64,000 nucleotides of DNA from CAWCKS01 sp963796195 (GTDB lineage: Bacteria; Pseudomonadota; Alphaproteobacteria; Rhizobiales; Xanthobacteraceae): the NCBI GenBank assembly GCA_963796195.1, contig CAWCKS010000014.1, positions 744,001 to 808,000 of the forward strand, in the 5' to 3' direction. The first letter of the stretch is position 1. The number at the start of each line of letters is the position of its first letter. Shown here piece by piece: positions 37,109 to 47,480 of the stretch. The notes under the pieces were generated by a model, which was not told the DNA's origin, made no database searches, and saw only the letters and a program-made list of their open reading frames with translations. Made by a program: the position numbers and the translations under genes.

Positions 37109-38783
37109 ATGGCCTGGCCGATCTTTCGTTCGCTTGCGAACTACCGCCGTGAGTTTGTCGTCGGCGACTTGATCGCCGGACTGACGCTAGTGGCGATCGC
37201 GATTCCCGAGCAGATGGCGACCGCACGGCTCGGCGGTTTCGCGCCGCATGTCGGCTTCTATGCGTTCATCGCCGGCACGATCGGATTTGCCCTGCTCGGC
37301 AGCAATCGCTTCCTGTCCTGCGGCGCCGATTCAACGATCACCCCGATCTTCGCCGGCGGACTTGCCGTGCTGACCAGCGCCGGCTCCGCCGACTACCAGG
37401 TCACCGCGGCGACGCTGGCACTCGCGGTCGGCGCGATCCTTATTGTCAGCGGCGCCCTCAAATTCGGCTGGGTGGCGAACCTGTTGTCGGCGCCGGTGAT
37501 CGCCGGCTTCCTCGCCGGCATCGCCGTGCACATCCTCGCTTCGCAATTGCCGGCCGTGCTCGGCATCTCCGCGCCGAGCGGATCGACGCTCAATCGCCTC
37601 GCAGAGATCGCGCAGCACCTCGGCGAGACGAATCGCTATGCGGTTGCGATCGGGCTCGGCGTCTTCGTCCTGATCATCATCTCCGAGATCGATCAGCGCC
37701 AAAATTCCCGGCGCCCTGATCGGTCTTGTCGGCGCGTCGCTCGCGGTCGTGCTGCTCGGGCTGGAGGACCACGGCGTCGCCATCATCGGCAGCGTTCCCT
37801 CGCAGCTGCCGAGCTTTGTGATGCCGGACGTCTCCCCCGAGCGCTGGCGCGCCATCGTGCCGTTGAGCCTGTTGATCGCCATCGTCGTCATGGTGCAGAC
37901 CGCGGCAACGACGCAATCGTTCCCGTCCGATCCCGATCGGCCGCCCGACGTCGACCGCGATTTCCTCGGCGCCGGCGCCGGCAGCATCATCGCCAGCCTG
38001 TTCGGCGCTTTCCCGGTCAACGCCAGTCCGCCGCGCACCAGCATCGTGTCGGAAACTGGCGGCCGGTCGCAACTCTCCGGGCTGATCGCGGCGGCCATCG
38101 TGCTGGCGATCCTGGGCTTCGGCGCGGCGCTGCTCGCACATGTGCCCGAGGCCGCGCTTGGCGGCGTCCTGCTGTTTGTCGCCACCCGCATCGTACGTGT
38201 CAAACAGATGGCGGCGGTCCTCCGCCAGTCGCCGAACGAATTCCTTTTGATCGTCGCCACCGCGGCGTCGATCATCATGCTGCCGATCGAGCAAGGCGTC
38301 GCAATCGGCATCGTCACCTCGCTGCTGCACGGCCTGTGGAGCACGACGCGCTCTCACGCCATCGTCTATGAGCAGGTTCCCGGTACCACCGTATGGTGGC
38401 CGCACAGCGCTCAGCTTCACGTTCAGCACGACGAAGCGGTGTTGGTCATCGGCTTTCAGGCGCCGCTGTCATTCCTCAATGCGGCACGCTTCCGCAGCGA
38501 AATGCTCGGCCTCGTCCAGTCAGCAACCACGAAGCCGAAGCTGATCGTGATCGAAGCCAGCGGCATTCTCGAGATCGATTTCACCGCGGCGCAGGTTCTG
38601 ATCGACCTGATCGAGACCTGCCGGCGCGACGGGATGACGGTCGCGGTCGCGCGGCTCGAATCGGAGCGCGCGCAGGAGGCGGTCGCGCGCTTCGGGATCG
38701 ACAAGACGCTCGGGCCGAACCGGGTCTTTCTCAGCGTCGACCAGGCGCTCAAGGCGCTGGCCAGCACCGAGGATTCCAGCTGA
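37109..38783 (+). CDS. SulP family anion transporter with STAS domain (frameshifted)
   Basis: 557 residues after removing one base near 37690. About ten to twelve membrane helices; the opening DLIAGLTLVAIAIPEQMATARLGG is the SulP signature. A cytoplasmic STAS domain ends the protein (about 430-550), with VIEASGILEIDFTAAQVL as its nucleotide-like loop. It exchanges or co-transports an inorganic or small organic anion such as sulfate or bicarbonate. The stop is two bases from the convergent ATPase gene's stop, with no terminator between them. Confidence 0.9.
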
Positions 38784-38785
38784 GA

Positions 38786-39769
38786 TCAGTGCGCGGGCGC
38801 GGGTGACGGCGCCCGCACGATGCAGGCGACCGCCGAGCCGGAGGCCGACGGCACCGGCTTCGGCCGCACCTTGGCGCAAGCTTCGACGCGGATCGGGCAA
38901 CGCGCGATGAACGGACAGCCGGGCGGCGGATCGATCGGGCTCGGCAGCTCACCGCTCAGGATGATCTTCTGCCGGCTGCGCTGTGCGACCGGATCCGGCA
39001 GCGGGATCGCCGAGAGCAGCGCCGCCGTGTACGGATGCTGCGGCGAACCGAAGATGGCGTCGATCGGCCCCTGCTCGGCGACCGTGCCGAGATAGAGCAC
39101 GGCTGCTTCATCGGCGATGTGGCGCACCACCGACAGGTCGTGCGAGATGAAGAGATAGGTCAGCCGCAGGTCGCGCTGCAGTTCCATCAGCAGGTTGAGG
39201 ATCTGCGAGCGGATCGAGACGTCGAGCGAGGACACCGGCTCGTCGAGGATCAACAAGCGCGGCGACAGCGCGAGCGCGCGCGCGATGACGACGCGCTGGC
39301 GCTGACCGCCGGACAGCGCCGCCGGCAGCCGCTTCGCAAACGCCGACGGCAACCCAACGCGGTCGATCAGCTCGGCCACGCGCTTGCGCTGCTGATCGCG
39401 CGGCTGCCCCGCGATCGCCATCGGCTCTGCGATGCTTTGCGCGATGCTGAGGCGCGGATTGAGCGCGGCGCTTGGGTCCTGAAACACGATCTGCATGTCG
39501 CCGGTCAGCGCGCGGCGCTCTTTCGGTGAGAGATGCGTGATGTCGCGGCCGTCGAACAGGATTTGACCTGTCGTCGCCGCGACAAGGCCAAGGATCGCAT
39601 AAGCGGTCGTCGATTTGCCGCAACCGGATTCGCCAACCAGCGCCAGCGTGCGACCGGCGTCCACCTTGAATGATACGCCGTCGACCGCCTTCACGACTGC
39701 GCCGGGGCGCCCGCCACGCTGCAGCGGGAAATGGACCTTGAGATCGCGAACCTCGAGCAGCGCCGCCAT
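38786..39769 (-). CDS. Peptide-type ABC ATPase 2 (DppF-like)
   Basis: 327 residues from the ATG at 39769. Walker A GESGCGKST, LSGGQRQRVVIARAL, Walker B LLILDEPVSSLD, and the oligopeptide-family C-terminal extension with CPFIARCPIRVEAC. It is the last gene of the minus-strand operon that starts with the GntR regulator at 48254. It begins one base after the stop of its partner ATPase. Intact. Confidence 0.92.
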   Translation of the reverse strand: MAALLEVRDLKVHFPLQRGGRPGAVVKAVDGVSFKVDAGRTLALVGESGCGKSTTAYAILGLVAATTGQILFDGRDITHLSPKERRALTGDMQIVFQDPSAALNPRLSIAQSIAEPMAIAGQPRDQQRKRVAELIDRVGLPSAFAKRLPAALSGGQRQRVVIARALALSPRLLILDEPVSSLDVSIRSQILNLLMELQRDLRLTYLFISHDLSVVRHIADEAAVLYLGTVAEQGPIDAIFGSPQHPYTAALLSAIPLPDPVAQRSRQKIILSGELPSPIDPPPGCPFIARCPIRVEACAKVRPKPVPSASGSAVACIVRAPSPAPAH

Positions 39770-39770
39770 G

Positions 39771-40745
39771 TCACGCGATCCCGGCAACACGATCGGCGTG
39801 CCAACAGGCGCTGAAGTGATTGTCCCCAACAACCTGCAGCGGTGGCGTCTGTTCGCAGGCACCATCCGCCAGCGGACAGCGCGATCGGAAGCGGCAGCCG
39901 CTCGGCCAGTGGCCCGCTGATGGCACCGAGCCTTCGATCGCCTTCAGCTCCGTCTTTCGCGTTCCTTCGAGGCGCGGGATCGTCGCCAGCAATAGCCGCG
40001 TATAGGGATGCCGCTGTTCGGCGAAGATCGCCTGCACCGGGCCGCTTTCGGCGATGCGCCCGCCATACATGACATAGACCTGGTCGGCGATGTCGGCGAC
40101 CACGCCCATGTCGTGGGTGATCAGCAGGATCGCGGTGCCCGCCTCGTCGCGCAGCGTGCGCATCAGTTCGAGGATTTGCGCCTGGATCGTCACGTCGAGC
40201 GCAGTGGTCGGTTCATCGGCGATCAGCAGCGCCGGACGGCAGATCAGCGCCGCGGCGATCATGATGCGCTGGCACATGCCGCCGGACAATTCGAACGGGA
40301 ATTGCGCGGCCCGCCGCGCCGCATCGGAAATGCCGACTTTCGCCATCATCGCGATCGCCTCGCGGCGCGCGGCGTCCGCCGAGACGCGGCGGTGCAGCCG
40401 CAGCGCCTCCTCGATCTGGGCGCCGACATGCATCAACGGATTGAGCGAGGCGATCGGCTCCTGGAAGATGACCGCAACATTGTTGCCGCGAACCGCGGCA
40501 AGCCCGGCCTCCGACAGCGCCGTCAGGTCAACCCCATTCAGGCTGACATGGCCGCCGGCGATGCGCGCGACATCGGGCAGCAGCTTCAGGATCGACAGCG
40601 CGGTCAGGCTCTTGCCGGACCCGCTCTCGCCGACCAATGCCACGACCTGGCGCGGCGGAATCGACATCGACACACGATCGACGATCTCGTTGCCGTAAAT
40701 CTCAATTCTGAGATCGGCGATATCGAGGACCGGGCCTGACGTCAT
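39771..40745 (-). CDS. Peptide-type ABC ATPase 1 (DppD-like)
   Basis: 324 residues from the ATG at 40745. Walker A GESGSGKS, LSGGMCQRI, Walker B LLIADEPTTALD, C-terminal CRFRSRCPLADGAC. The frame is also open far upstream through the out-of-frame gamma-glutamyltransferase gene, which is an accident of GC-rich sequence. It begins five bases after the gamma-glutamyltransferase stop. Pairs with the following ATPase to drive the two permeases further upstream in the operon. Confidence 0.92.
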   Translation of the reverse strand: MTSGPVLDIADLRIEIYGNEIVDRVSMSIPPRQVVALVGESGSGKSLTALSILKLLPDVARIAGGHVSLNGVDLTALSEAGLAAVRGNNVAVIFQEPIASLNPLMHVGAQIEEALRLHRRVSADAARREAIAMMAKVGISDAARRAAQFPFELSGGMCQRIMIAAALICRPALLIADEPTTALDVTIQAQILELMRTLRDEAGTAILLITHDMGVVADIADQVYVMYGGRIAESGPVQAIFAEQRHPYTRLLLATIPRLEGTRKTELKAIEGSVPSAGHWPSGCRFRSRCPLADGACEQTPPLQVVGDNHFSACWHADRVAGIA

Positions 40746-40750
40746 TGTCA

Positions 40751-42305
40751 CTAGCTTGCTGCGCGCGCCGCCATCACTGCCGCCCACGGGTTCGACGGAT
40801 GGGTCATGCCGATGAAGCCGCCTTCCGCGTGGCGCATCACCGCCGACGGCACCGAGAAGTTGACCGGATACAGCGTGTCTTCGACGATCTCGACCGGGAA
40901 TTTGCGGCCAACCATGGCGGCAACGTCGGGCGCAGCCTGGGCATTGACTTTGATCGTCGGCGTCGATGCATCGATGCGCGGCTGGTGAAACGCCGCCTCG
41001 AGCGAAAGACCAAAATCGGCGAGATAGGAGACGAGCTGCAGCACCGTCGGGAAGATGGTCCGGCCGCCGGCCGCGCCGATCGCCAGCGTCGGCTTGCCGT
41101 CGCGTGTCAGCACCAGCGGACACATGTTCGCGAGCGGCTGCGCACCTGGCGCGATGCTGTTCGGCTGATTCGGAGCGCGGGTCGAACCACATCATGCCGT
41201 TGTTCATCAGCATGCCCGCATTCGGCAGCGCGACGTGCGAGCCGAACCGCGACAGCAGCGTGTTGGTCAGCGCCACCATCGTGCCGTGGCGGTCGACCAC
41301 ACTCAAATGCGAGGTGCAGCCGGCATCCTTCATCGCGGCGTGGCCGAGCGTCGTCAGCCGGACCTCGTAGGCGTCGCGAATGGCGGTGGCGTAGGCCAGC
41401 GCCGCTTCGCCCGGCGTCGACTTGGCGTTGATGCCGCTCTTTGAAAGCCGGCCTGCCGCATCGACAAAGCTCGGCCCGCCGCTCAAACCAGGTATCGCGT
41501 TGATTTCGAACTGCCGATAAGCGCCCTTCAGCGGCGCCTGCCAGCGCGGCTGGAATTTCGCCAGATCGCGCTTGCGGATCTTCGAGCCACCGGCTTCGAG
41601 ATCGCCGGCGATCATGGCGGCGACTTCGCCCTCGTAGAAATCGCGGTAACCGGCCTGCGCAAGGCGCTTCAGCATCTTCGCCTTGGCAGCCATCGGCTTG
41701 TAGCGCGGCGCGTTCGGATCCGACGCCTTCGGCGCACGACCGTCGTCGAGCAAGAGCGCGCTGCTCGCCGGATATTTTGCCAGCGACGCGGCATCGACCG
41801 AGATGCACAGCGCAGCATACCAGTCGAGCTCGAGCCCGCGCTCGGCGTGCGCGATTGCCGGCTGCAATGCCTCGGCAAACGAGATCGTGCCGTATTTCTC
41901 AAGCGCCGCGGCATACCCTGCAATCGCGCCCGGCACGCAGATCGAACCGTAGCCCGAAACGTTGCGCTCGCCGACCACGGCCGGCCAGTTGAACCAGCTG
42001 CCGCCATCGCCCGTAGTCAGCGGATAGTCCTTTGGGTCAACCCCCTCCGCCGCGCGCACGTTGAAATCAAGCGTATCGATCGCGCCGGTCTTGCCGTCGG
42101 CGCGGACCAGGAAGCCGCCGCCGCCGACCCCGGACAGCCAGGGCTCGACGACGCTGAGCACCATCGAGGTCACCACCGCCGCGTCGACGGCGTTGCCGCC
42201 GCGCGACAGCACGGCGGCGCCGGCCTCGGCAGCATGGCGATTTTGCGCCGCGACCAGCCCATGTTCGGAGCGGACCGCCGCCTTGTGGATCGTGAACGTT
42301 TGCAT
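40751..42305 (-). CDS. Gamma-glutamyltransferase family Ntn-hydrolase (frameshifted)
   Basis: 517 residues after removing one base near 41169. Family signs: the N-terminal AQNRHAAEAGAAVLSRGGNAVDAAVVTSMVLSVVEP, GVGGGGFLVRADG, the processing/nucleophile region CTSHLSVVDRHG (Thr becomes the N-terminal nucleophile after self-cleavage) and MMWFDPRS. It lacks an obvious signal peptide, unlike periplasmic GGTs, so it may act in the cytoplasm on imported gamma-glutamyl compounds or as a related acylase. Its start shares a base with the stop of the deacetylase gene (TGATG). Confidence 0.87.
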
Positions 42306-43204
42306 CAGCGCGCTCCCTTGAAGCGGCGCGACGCGATCGGCGCCGGCGTCCGCGATTGCACGACATAACGGCTGGCGTTGGCCGACGACGCATGATGTGC
42401 CGCCACTTGGCCTACGGTCGTGATCCACACCCCCGGCGTCTTCGTCACGACGTCGAGCAGCTTCTCCAGCATCCGGATGCGCGCGGCGCGCCCCGAAATC
42501 CAGTCGTGCACCGTCAGCATGAACAGGTCGCTGTCGCGGCTGATCACGGTCCACTCGTCGATCCAGGTGTTGAGGATGCCGTCCTGCGCCGATGGCGGCC
42601 ATTTGTCGTTCCCGGCGCCGTCGAACTTGAAGTAGATGGCGTCGTCGACCATCCACTGCACGGGAATCTCGGTGACGCCATCGATCGTGTAGGGATGATC
42701 GAACCCCATCAGCGAGGTGTCGTACAGGTCATGCTTTTTCATCTGGGCCAGCATGAACGCCGTCATCTCCCACGACGGCGAGCGAAAGCCCTTTGGCTTG
42801 ATGCCGACCTGCTTCTTGAACACGGCGAGTGATGCTTCGAGCGCGCCGGCGAACTCGTCATCCTCGACATGTGAGGCATGCTCGTGGAAAAATCCGTGCA
42901 ATCCGACCTCATGGCCGCGCCCGACAAAGGCCGGCAGCAGGTCGGGATAGGTCTCCGCGACATAGCCCGGCACGAAGAACGTGCCCTTGATGCTGTAGCG
43001 GTCGAGCAGGTCGAGCAGCCGCCAGCTGCCGGTGCGCGGGCCGAAGATGCGCCGCTCCATCGGGCCGAGAATCCGCTCCGACTGGTCGTTTCTCAGGTTC
43101 CAGAGATGCACGGACTCGGCGTCGACGTCGACCGTGAAGCAGAAGCCGCACGATTTGCCGGCAGGCCATTCATAGCGGGGAAACGGCGATTGGTGCGATG
43201 GCAT
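42305..43204 (-). CDS. Polysaccharide deacetylase family protein (PuuE/allantoinase-like)
   Basis: 299 residues from the ATG at 43204, which has AGGAG eight bases upstream. NodB-fold signs: CFTVDVDAES (first metal Asp), a KGTFFVPGYVAE strand, and HEVGLHGFFHEH with the His ligands. The IKPKGFRSPSWEMT stretch is typical of the urate/allantoin-type and peptidoglycan-type deacetylases. It hydrolyses an amide (C-N) bond on a non-polysaccharide or sugar substrate. As sequenced, the frame is continuous with the upstream SDR gene, but the ribosome site and start argue for a separate protein. Confidence 0.85.
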   Translation of the reverse strand: MPSHQSPFPRYEWPAGKSCGFCFTVDVDAESVHLWNLRNDQSERILGPMERRIFGPRTGSWRLLDLLDRYSIKGTFFVPGYVAETYPDLLPAFVGRGHEVGLHGFFHEHASHVEDDEFAGALEASLAVFKKQVGIKPKGFRSPSWEMTAFMLAQMKKHDLYDTSLMGFDHPYTIDGVTEIPVQWMVDDAIYFKFDGAGNDKWPPSAQDGILNTWIDEWTVISRDSDLFMLTVHDWISGRAARIRMLEKLLDVVTKTPGVWITTVGQVAAHHASSANASRYVVQSRTPAPIASRRFKGAR

Positions 43205-43215
43205 GGCACTGCTCC

Positions 43216-43996
43216 TCACAGACGGCTTTTTCTTGGCTTGATGCACGGCGGTCGAGCCAATCGAGTTGCCGCCGTCGATCGTCAGCGTCGCGCCGGTCAC
43301 GTAGGACGACGCTTCGCTGGCAAGGTACAGAATACCATTGCCGACGTCCTCGGGCGTCGCCTGCCGTCCCATCGGAATCGCCGCGACTGTATTCCTGACA
43401 TGCTCGTCGGTCAGCTCGCTCACCGTCGAGCCCGGCGCAAAGCCAGGCTCCAGCGCATTGACGCGGATGCCGAACTCGGCGAGCTCGACGGCAAAGCCCT
43501 TGGTCAAACGATCGAGCGCCGTCTTCGACGTGCAGTACGGCACCACGGTCGAGCGCATCTTGCGCGAAGCGCCCGACGAGATGTTGATGATCGATCCCTT
43601 GACCTTGTTCTGGATCATTTGCGTCGCGATCCGCCGGGTCAGGATGAACGGCGCGCGCAGGTTGATGTCGAAGATGCGGTCGAACTCCTCGACCGAGATG
43701 TCGAGCAGGAAGCCCGACGGATAGACACCGGCATTGTTGACCAGAATGTCGGCGGCGCCCCAGCGCTTGCCGATCTCCGCGCCGAGTTCTTCGATCGACG
43801 CCGCGCTGGTCAGGTCGGCCGCCTTGGCAAAGCTCTCGCCCGACAGTTTTAGGGCATCGAGCGGCGCCTGTGCAACGTCGGTCAGGCAAAGATGGCAGCC
43901 GGCATCCTTAAGCGTCTGCACGATGCTGCGGCCGACCACGCCGGTGGCGCCGGTGATGACCGCGCGCTTGCCCTTGAGATCATCGAAGAACTGCAT
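43216..43996 (-). CDS. Short-chain dehydrogenase/reductase (stop lost to a +1 insertion)
   Basis: Classical SDR: TGATGVVG cofactor motif, VNNAG, IINISSGAS, YCTSK (Tyr and Lys) and NALEPGFAPGS. As sequenced the frame runs on into the deacetylase, giving a 563-codon ORF. Removing one T from the T5 run at 43227-43231 creates a stop at 43216-43218 and leaves AGGAG and an ATG for the deacetylase, so the fusion is probably an artefact. Corrected length is 259 residues. Start ATG 43996. It would oxidise or reduce an intermediate of the operon's pathway. Confidence 0.85.
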
Positions 43997-44018
43997 CGCT
44001 CAAAAACTCCTCTTGTTG

Positions 44019-44884
44019 TCATTGCGCGCGCGGATCGAGCCGGTCGCGCACCGTATCGCCAATCAGGTTGACCGCCAGCACCAGCAGGAACAGCGACAGT
44101 CCGGGAAACGTCGCAACCCACCACGCGTTGGCGATGTAGTTGCGCCCCGTGGACAGCATCGCGCCCCAGCTCGCGGTCGGCGGCTGCACGCCAAGGCCGA
44201 GGAACGATAGTCCCGCCTCGAACAGCACCATGAGACCAAATTCGAGCGTCGCAACGACACTCACCGCGCCAATGATGTTCGGCAGGATATGCATGCCGAA
44301 CACGCGGAATATGCTGGCACCCATCAGCGCCGACAGCTTGACATAGGGCATGTTGGCGACGGCGAGCGTCTGGCCATAGGCGACGCGCGCGTAACGCGGC
44401 CAGCGCGTCAGCGCCAGCACGACGATGACGTTGACGAGGCTCGGACCCAGCACCGCGACCGTGATGATGGCGAGCAGGATTGCCGGGATCGACAGGAACA
44501 CATCGACGATCCGCATGATGACAAGCTCGGTGATGCCGCGGCGGTAACCTGCGATCATGCCGGCGACAACGCCGAACGTCCCCGACAGCAGCACCGAAGC
44601 AAATGCGACCAGCAACGACGCGCGCGCGCCAAAGATGATGCGGCTCACCAGATCGCGGCCGAGCTCGTCGCTGCCAAGCCAATAGTGGAACGCGCGCGAC
44701 GTCGTGCCTGGCGGCTTCAGCCGGCCGATCAGGTTCTGGCTGTTCGGATCGTAGCGGCGCGATCAGCGGTGCGAGGATCGCGGCCAGCACGAACAGGGCG
44801 ATCAGCGCGACCGGCCACCAGCGCAGCCACTGGCCGCGTCCGGCGGTGACGAATCGGCGGCGTTGAGGCGGCAACGACCGTCAT
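44019..44884 (-). CDS. Peptide-type ABC permease (DppC-like, two frameshifts)
   Basis: 287 residues after removing +1 insertions near 44839 and 44756. ATG 44884 is chosen because GGAGG lies six bases upstream and it overlaps the previous permease stop (ATGA); a TTG at 44874 would avoid the first correction but has no ribosome site. DppC signs: LGSDELGRDLVSRIIFGA after correction, membrane helices through VLLSGTFGVVAGMIAG and FLSIPAILLAIITVAVLG, and the EAA-type loop near YVKLSALMGASIFRVFGMHILPN. Confidence 0.87.
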
Positions 44885-45807
44885 TGCGCCGCCTCCAGCC
44901 TGATCCGCGGATCGACGATGCTGTAGAGAATATCGGCCGCAAGATTGAGCGCCACGGTGACAAACGCGCCGAGCAGCACCACGCCCTGCACAATGAGAAA
45001 GTCGCGCGCCAGAATCGACTGCACCGTGACCTGGCCGAGCCCTGGCCAGGCGAACACCGTCTCGACGATGACGGCGCCGGCCAGCAGGTTCGAGATTTCG
45101 AGCGCCGACACCGTGATCACCGGGATCGATGCGTTGCGCGCGATGTGCCGGAACAAGAGGCGCAGCGTGCGGACGCCGCGGGCGCGCGCGGTGCGCACAT
45201 AATCTTTCGACAGTTCGTCAAGCAGCGCGGTGCGCGTGATCCGCGCGAACGTCGCCATACTGAGCAGCCCGAGCGTCACGGACGGCATGATGAGGTTCGC
45301 GAACCCGCCGGTCGAGGACGGAGGCAGCCAGCCGAGCTGGACGGCGAAGATCATGATCATGAGAATGCCGCTCCAGAACGTCGGCATGCTCTGCGCGGCG
45401 AGCACGACGCCGGCGCAAATTCTTGCGATCGCGCGGTCACGAAACATCGCGAGCAGAACGCCGGCGGGAATGCCAAGTCCCGCCGCGACGACGAGCGCGC
45501 CGGCTGCGAGCTGCAGCGTGTAAGGCAAGCGCGAGGCGATGATAACAGTCACCGGCACGCGCTGCACCACCGACTGCCCGAGATCGAAGTGCGCGAGGTC
45601 GCGCAGAAAGTCGAGATATTGCACCAGCAGCGGCCGGTCGAAACCGAGCGCATGGCGCAGCGCGTCGATGTCGGCCTTGGTCGCGGTTTCCGGCACCAGC
45701 AGATAGGTCGGATCGCCGGTCAGCCGCTGCACGAAAAACACCAGCGTCGCCACGCCCAGCACCGTGACGAGCGCCTGTCCAAACCGACGCAGCAGAAAAC
45801 GCGACAC
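44881..45807 (-). CDS. Peptide-type ABC permease (DppB-like)
   Basis: 308 residues, intact, starting at GTG 45807. Six hydrophobic helices; the first is ALVTVLGVATLVFFVQRL. It has the LTGDPTYLLVPETA loop, SMPTFWSGILMIMIFA and the EAA loop (YVRTARARGVRTLRLLFRHIARN). It forms the inner-membrane channel with the DppC-like gene that overlaps its stop. It follows the binding-protein gene after a 159-base gap holding a palindromic repeat. Confidence 0.92.
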   Translation of the reverse strand: MSRFLLRRFGQALVTVLGVATLVFFVQRLTGDPTYLLVPETATKADIDALRHALGFDRPLLVQYLDFLRDLAHFDLGQSVVQRVPVTVIIASRLPYTLQLAAGALVVAAGLGIPAGVLLAMFRDRAIARICAGVVLAAQSMPTFWSGILMIMIFAVQLGWLPPSSTGGFANLIMPSVTLGLLSMATFARITRTALLDELSKDYVRTARARGVRTLRLLFRHIARNASIPVITVSALEISNLLAGAVIVETVFAWPGLGQVTVQSILARDFLIVQGVVLLGAFVTVALNLAADILYSIVDPRIRLEAAQ

Positions 45808-45862
45808 GGCAAAAGCCCGCTAGTGCGAGATGAGTCTGAACTGGCTCATGTTCCTCCTGCCG

Positions 45863-45952
45863 CTCGTCCCCGCGGACGCGGGGACCCAGTCTTTGCCCGA
45901 CAAGCGAGACGGTCACTGGACGGGACTGGATTCCCGCTTTCGCGGGAATGAG
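45863..45952. repeat. Composite hairpin repeat inside the peptide ABC operon
   Basis: Two stem-loops: GTCCCCGCG/CGCGGGGAC (45866-45885) and ATTCCCGC/GCGGGAAT (45930-45949). Their sequences resemble the dispersed REP-like elements of Bradyrhizobium-type genomes. Placed just after the binding-protein gene and before the first permease, they could protect the upstream message from decay or partly stop transcription. That would keep binding-protein levels higher than permease levels, the usual pattern for such operons. Confidence 0.7.
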
Positions 45953-45966
45953 CGGATGTACTTGCC

Positions 45967-47475
45967 TCAATCGATCCAGCCCATCCGGTTGAGGAACATG
46001 CTCTCGTTCGGCGTCGGCTGCCACTTCAGGTTCTTCGATCCGCCGTAAATGATCGCGGCCTGGTACAGCGGGATCAGCGGCACGTCCTGCTTCACCATCT
46101 CGTGGATTTGCTTGTAGTCGGCGAGCCGCTTAGAGGTGTCGAGCGTCTGGCGCGCATCCTCGAGCAGCGCGTCAGCCTTCGGGTTGCGGTAAGCCGACCA
46201 GCCGCTGCTCTTGTGCAGGAGCGGGAACAGGATGCCGTCGGCGTCCTGGCACGCGCACGACCAGCGGCCGAAGCTGATCAGCGCGGTCGTCTCCGGCCCC
46301 GACTGCAGGCGCTTCAGGTAGGACGCCATGTCGGACATGCCGATCTTCACGTTGAAGCCGGCTTCGGTCAGCTGCTGCTGCAGCGCCTGCACGACGCGCT
46401 GGTCGTAGACCGGCGCGGTGGCAAGTTCGACCTCGGCCTTCGCGGCGGGTCCCGCCTCAGCGACCATCGCCTTGGCCTTGGCGAGATCGAACGGCGTGTC
46501 GGCGATGCCGTCGACCCAGCCGAACACCGCCGGCGTCAGCAGCTCGGGCATCGGCTTGTCGAAGCCGCCGAGAATGCCGTCGATGATGCCTTTCTTGTCG
46601 ATCGCCATCGCGGCCGCCTGCCGCACCTTGACGTTGTCGAACGGCGGCTTGGTGGTGTTGAAGCGCAGGAACGCAACACGTTCGGTCAGCGCGATGAGCG
46701 GCTGCGCCTTGCCCGACGCCTTCAGCTGCGCCGCCTGGTCGCTGTCGAGCGACACGGCGAGATCGGAGGTGCCGGTCTGCAGATCGGCGACGCGGGTCGC
46801 CGCATCAGGCACAGCGCGGAAGATCACCGAGGCGAACGGCCCCTTGGTGCCCCAGTAGTCGTCATTGCGCGTCAGCGTCACCGCGACGCCGCGCTGCCAG
46901 CCGTCGAATTTGTACGGACCGCTGCCGACGGCTTGAGGTTGAAGGCATCCTTGCCGACTTCCTCGACGATCTTCTTCGGCACGATCGAGAGCTTCACGAG
47001 CTGGGCGAGCAGCGCCGGGTACGGAGCTCTTCGTCGTCAGCGTCACCACGTTGGGCCCGGTGGCCTCGGCCTTGATGATCTGGTCGAACTGGCCGAGCTG
47101 CGGGCTTGCGAATTTCGGATCGATGATGCGCTGAACGCTGTAGGCGACATCATCCGCCGTCAATTTCGAGCCGTCGTGAAACTTCACGTCGCTGCGCAGC
47201 TGAAATTCGATCTGGGTGTCGGACAGATATTTCCACGACGTTGCGATCTGCGGCACGATCTTGCCGGCGTCGTCACGCGTCACGAGATTGTCGAACACGT
47301 TGCGATAGACGTAGTAGCTGTCCGGATTCCACTGCACGTGCGGATCGAGCGAGGACGGCTCGTTGACGAGATCGACCACGAGGCGATCCTTGCCCGCCTG
47401 CGCGGTCACCGCACCACACACGATCGCAAGTCCGAAGGCCGTTGCTGCAAGCAGTCTGGACGACAAAGCCATCAT
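45967..47475 (-). CDS. ABC substrate-binding protein, family 5 (compensated double frameshift)
   Basis: 502 residues. Sec signal peptide (SSRLLAATAFGLAIVCGAVTAQA), SLDPHVQWNPDSYYVYRNVFDNLV and FHDGSKLTADDVAYS identify a peptide/dipeptide-type receptor. The ORF looks intact, but about 30 residues after TLTTKSS are out of frame: an extra base near 47022 and a missing G near 46930 cancel. Corrected, the stretch reads YPALLAQLVKLSIVPKK and then KPVGSGPYKF, as expected for the family. ATG 47475 has AGGAG upstream and follows the GntR gene's stop by five bases. Confidence 0.88.
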   Translation of the reverse strand: MMALSSRLLAATAFGLAIVCGAVTAQAGKDRLVVDLVNEPSSLDPHVQWNPDSYYVYRNVFDNLVTRDDAGKIVPQIATSWKYLSDTQIEFQLRSDVKFHDGSKLTADDVAYSVQRIIDPKFASPQLGQFDQIIKAEATGPNVVTLTTKSSVPGAARPAREALDRAEEDRRGSRQGCLQPQAVGSGPYKFDGWQRGVAVTLTRNDDYWGTKGPFASVIFRAVPDAATRVADLQTGTSDLAVSLDSDQAAQLKASGKAQPLIALTERVAFLRFNTTKPPFDNVKVRQAAAMAIDKKGIIDGILGGFDKPMPELLTPAVFGWVDGIADTPFDLAKAKAMVAEAGPAAKAEVELATAPVYDQRVVQALQQQLTEAGFNVKIGMSDMASYLKRLQSGPETTALISFGRWSCACQDADGILFPLLHKSSGWSAYRNPKADALLEDARQTLDTSKRLADYKQIHEMVKQDVPLIPLYQAAIIYGGSKNLKWQPTPNESMFLNRMGWID

Positions 47476-47480
47476 TGCGA

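Noticed and set aside
39771..42656. 961-codon single frame covering GGT and the ATPase
   Set aside because: Only its last third (39771-40745) and part of the GGT are coding in that frame; the rest is an out-of-frame read of GC-rich DNA. The ATPase has its own start at 40745.
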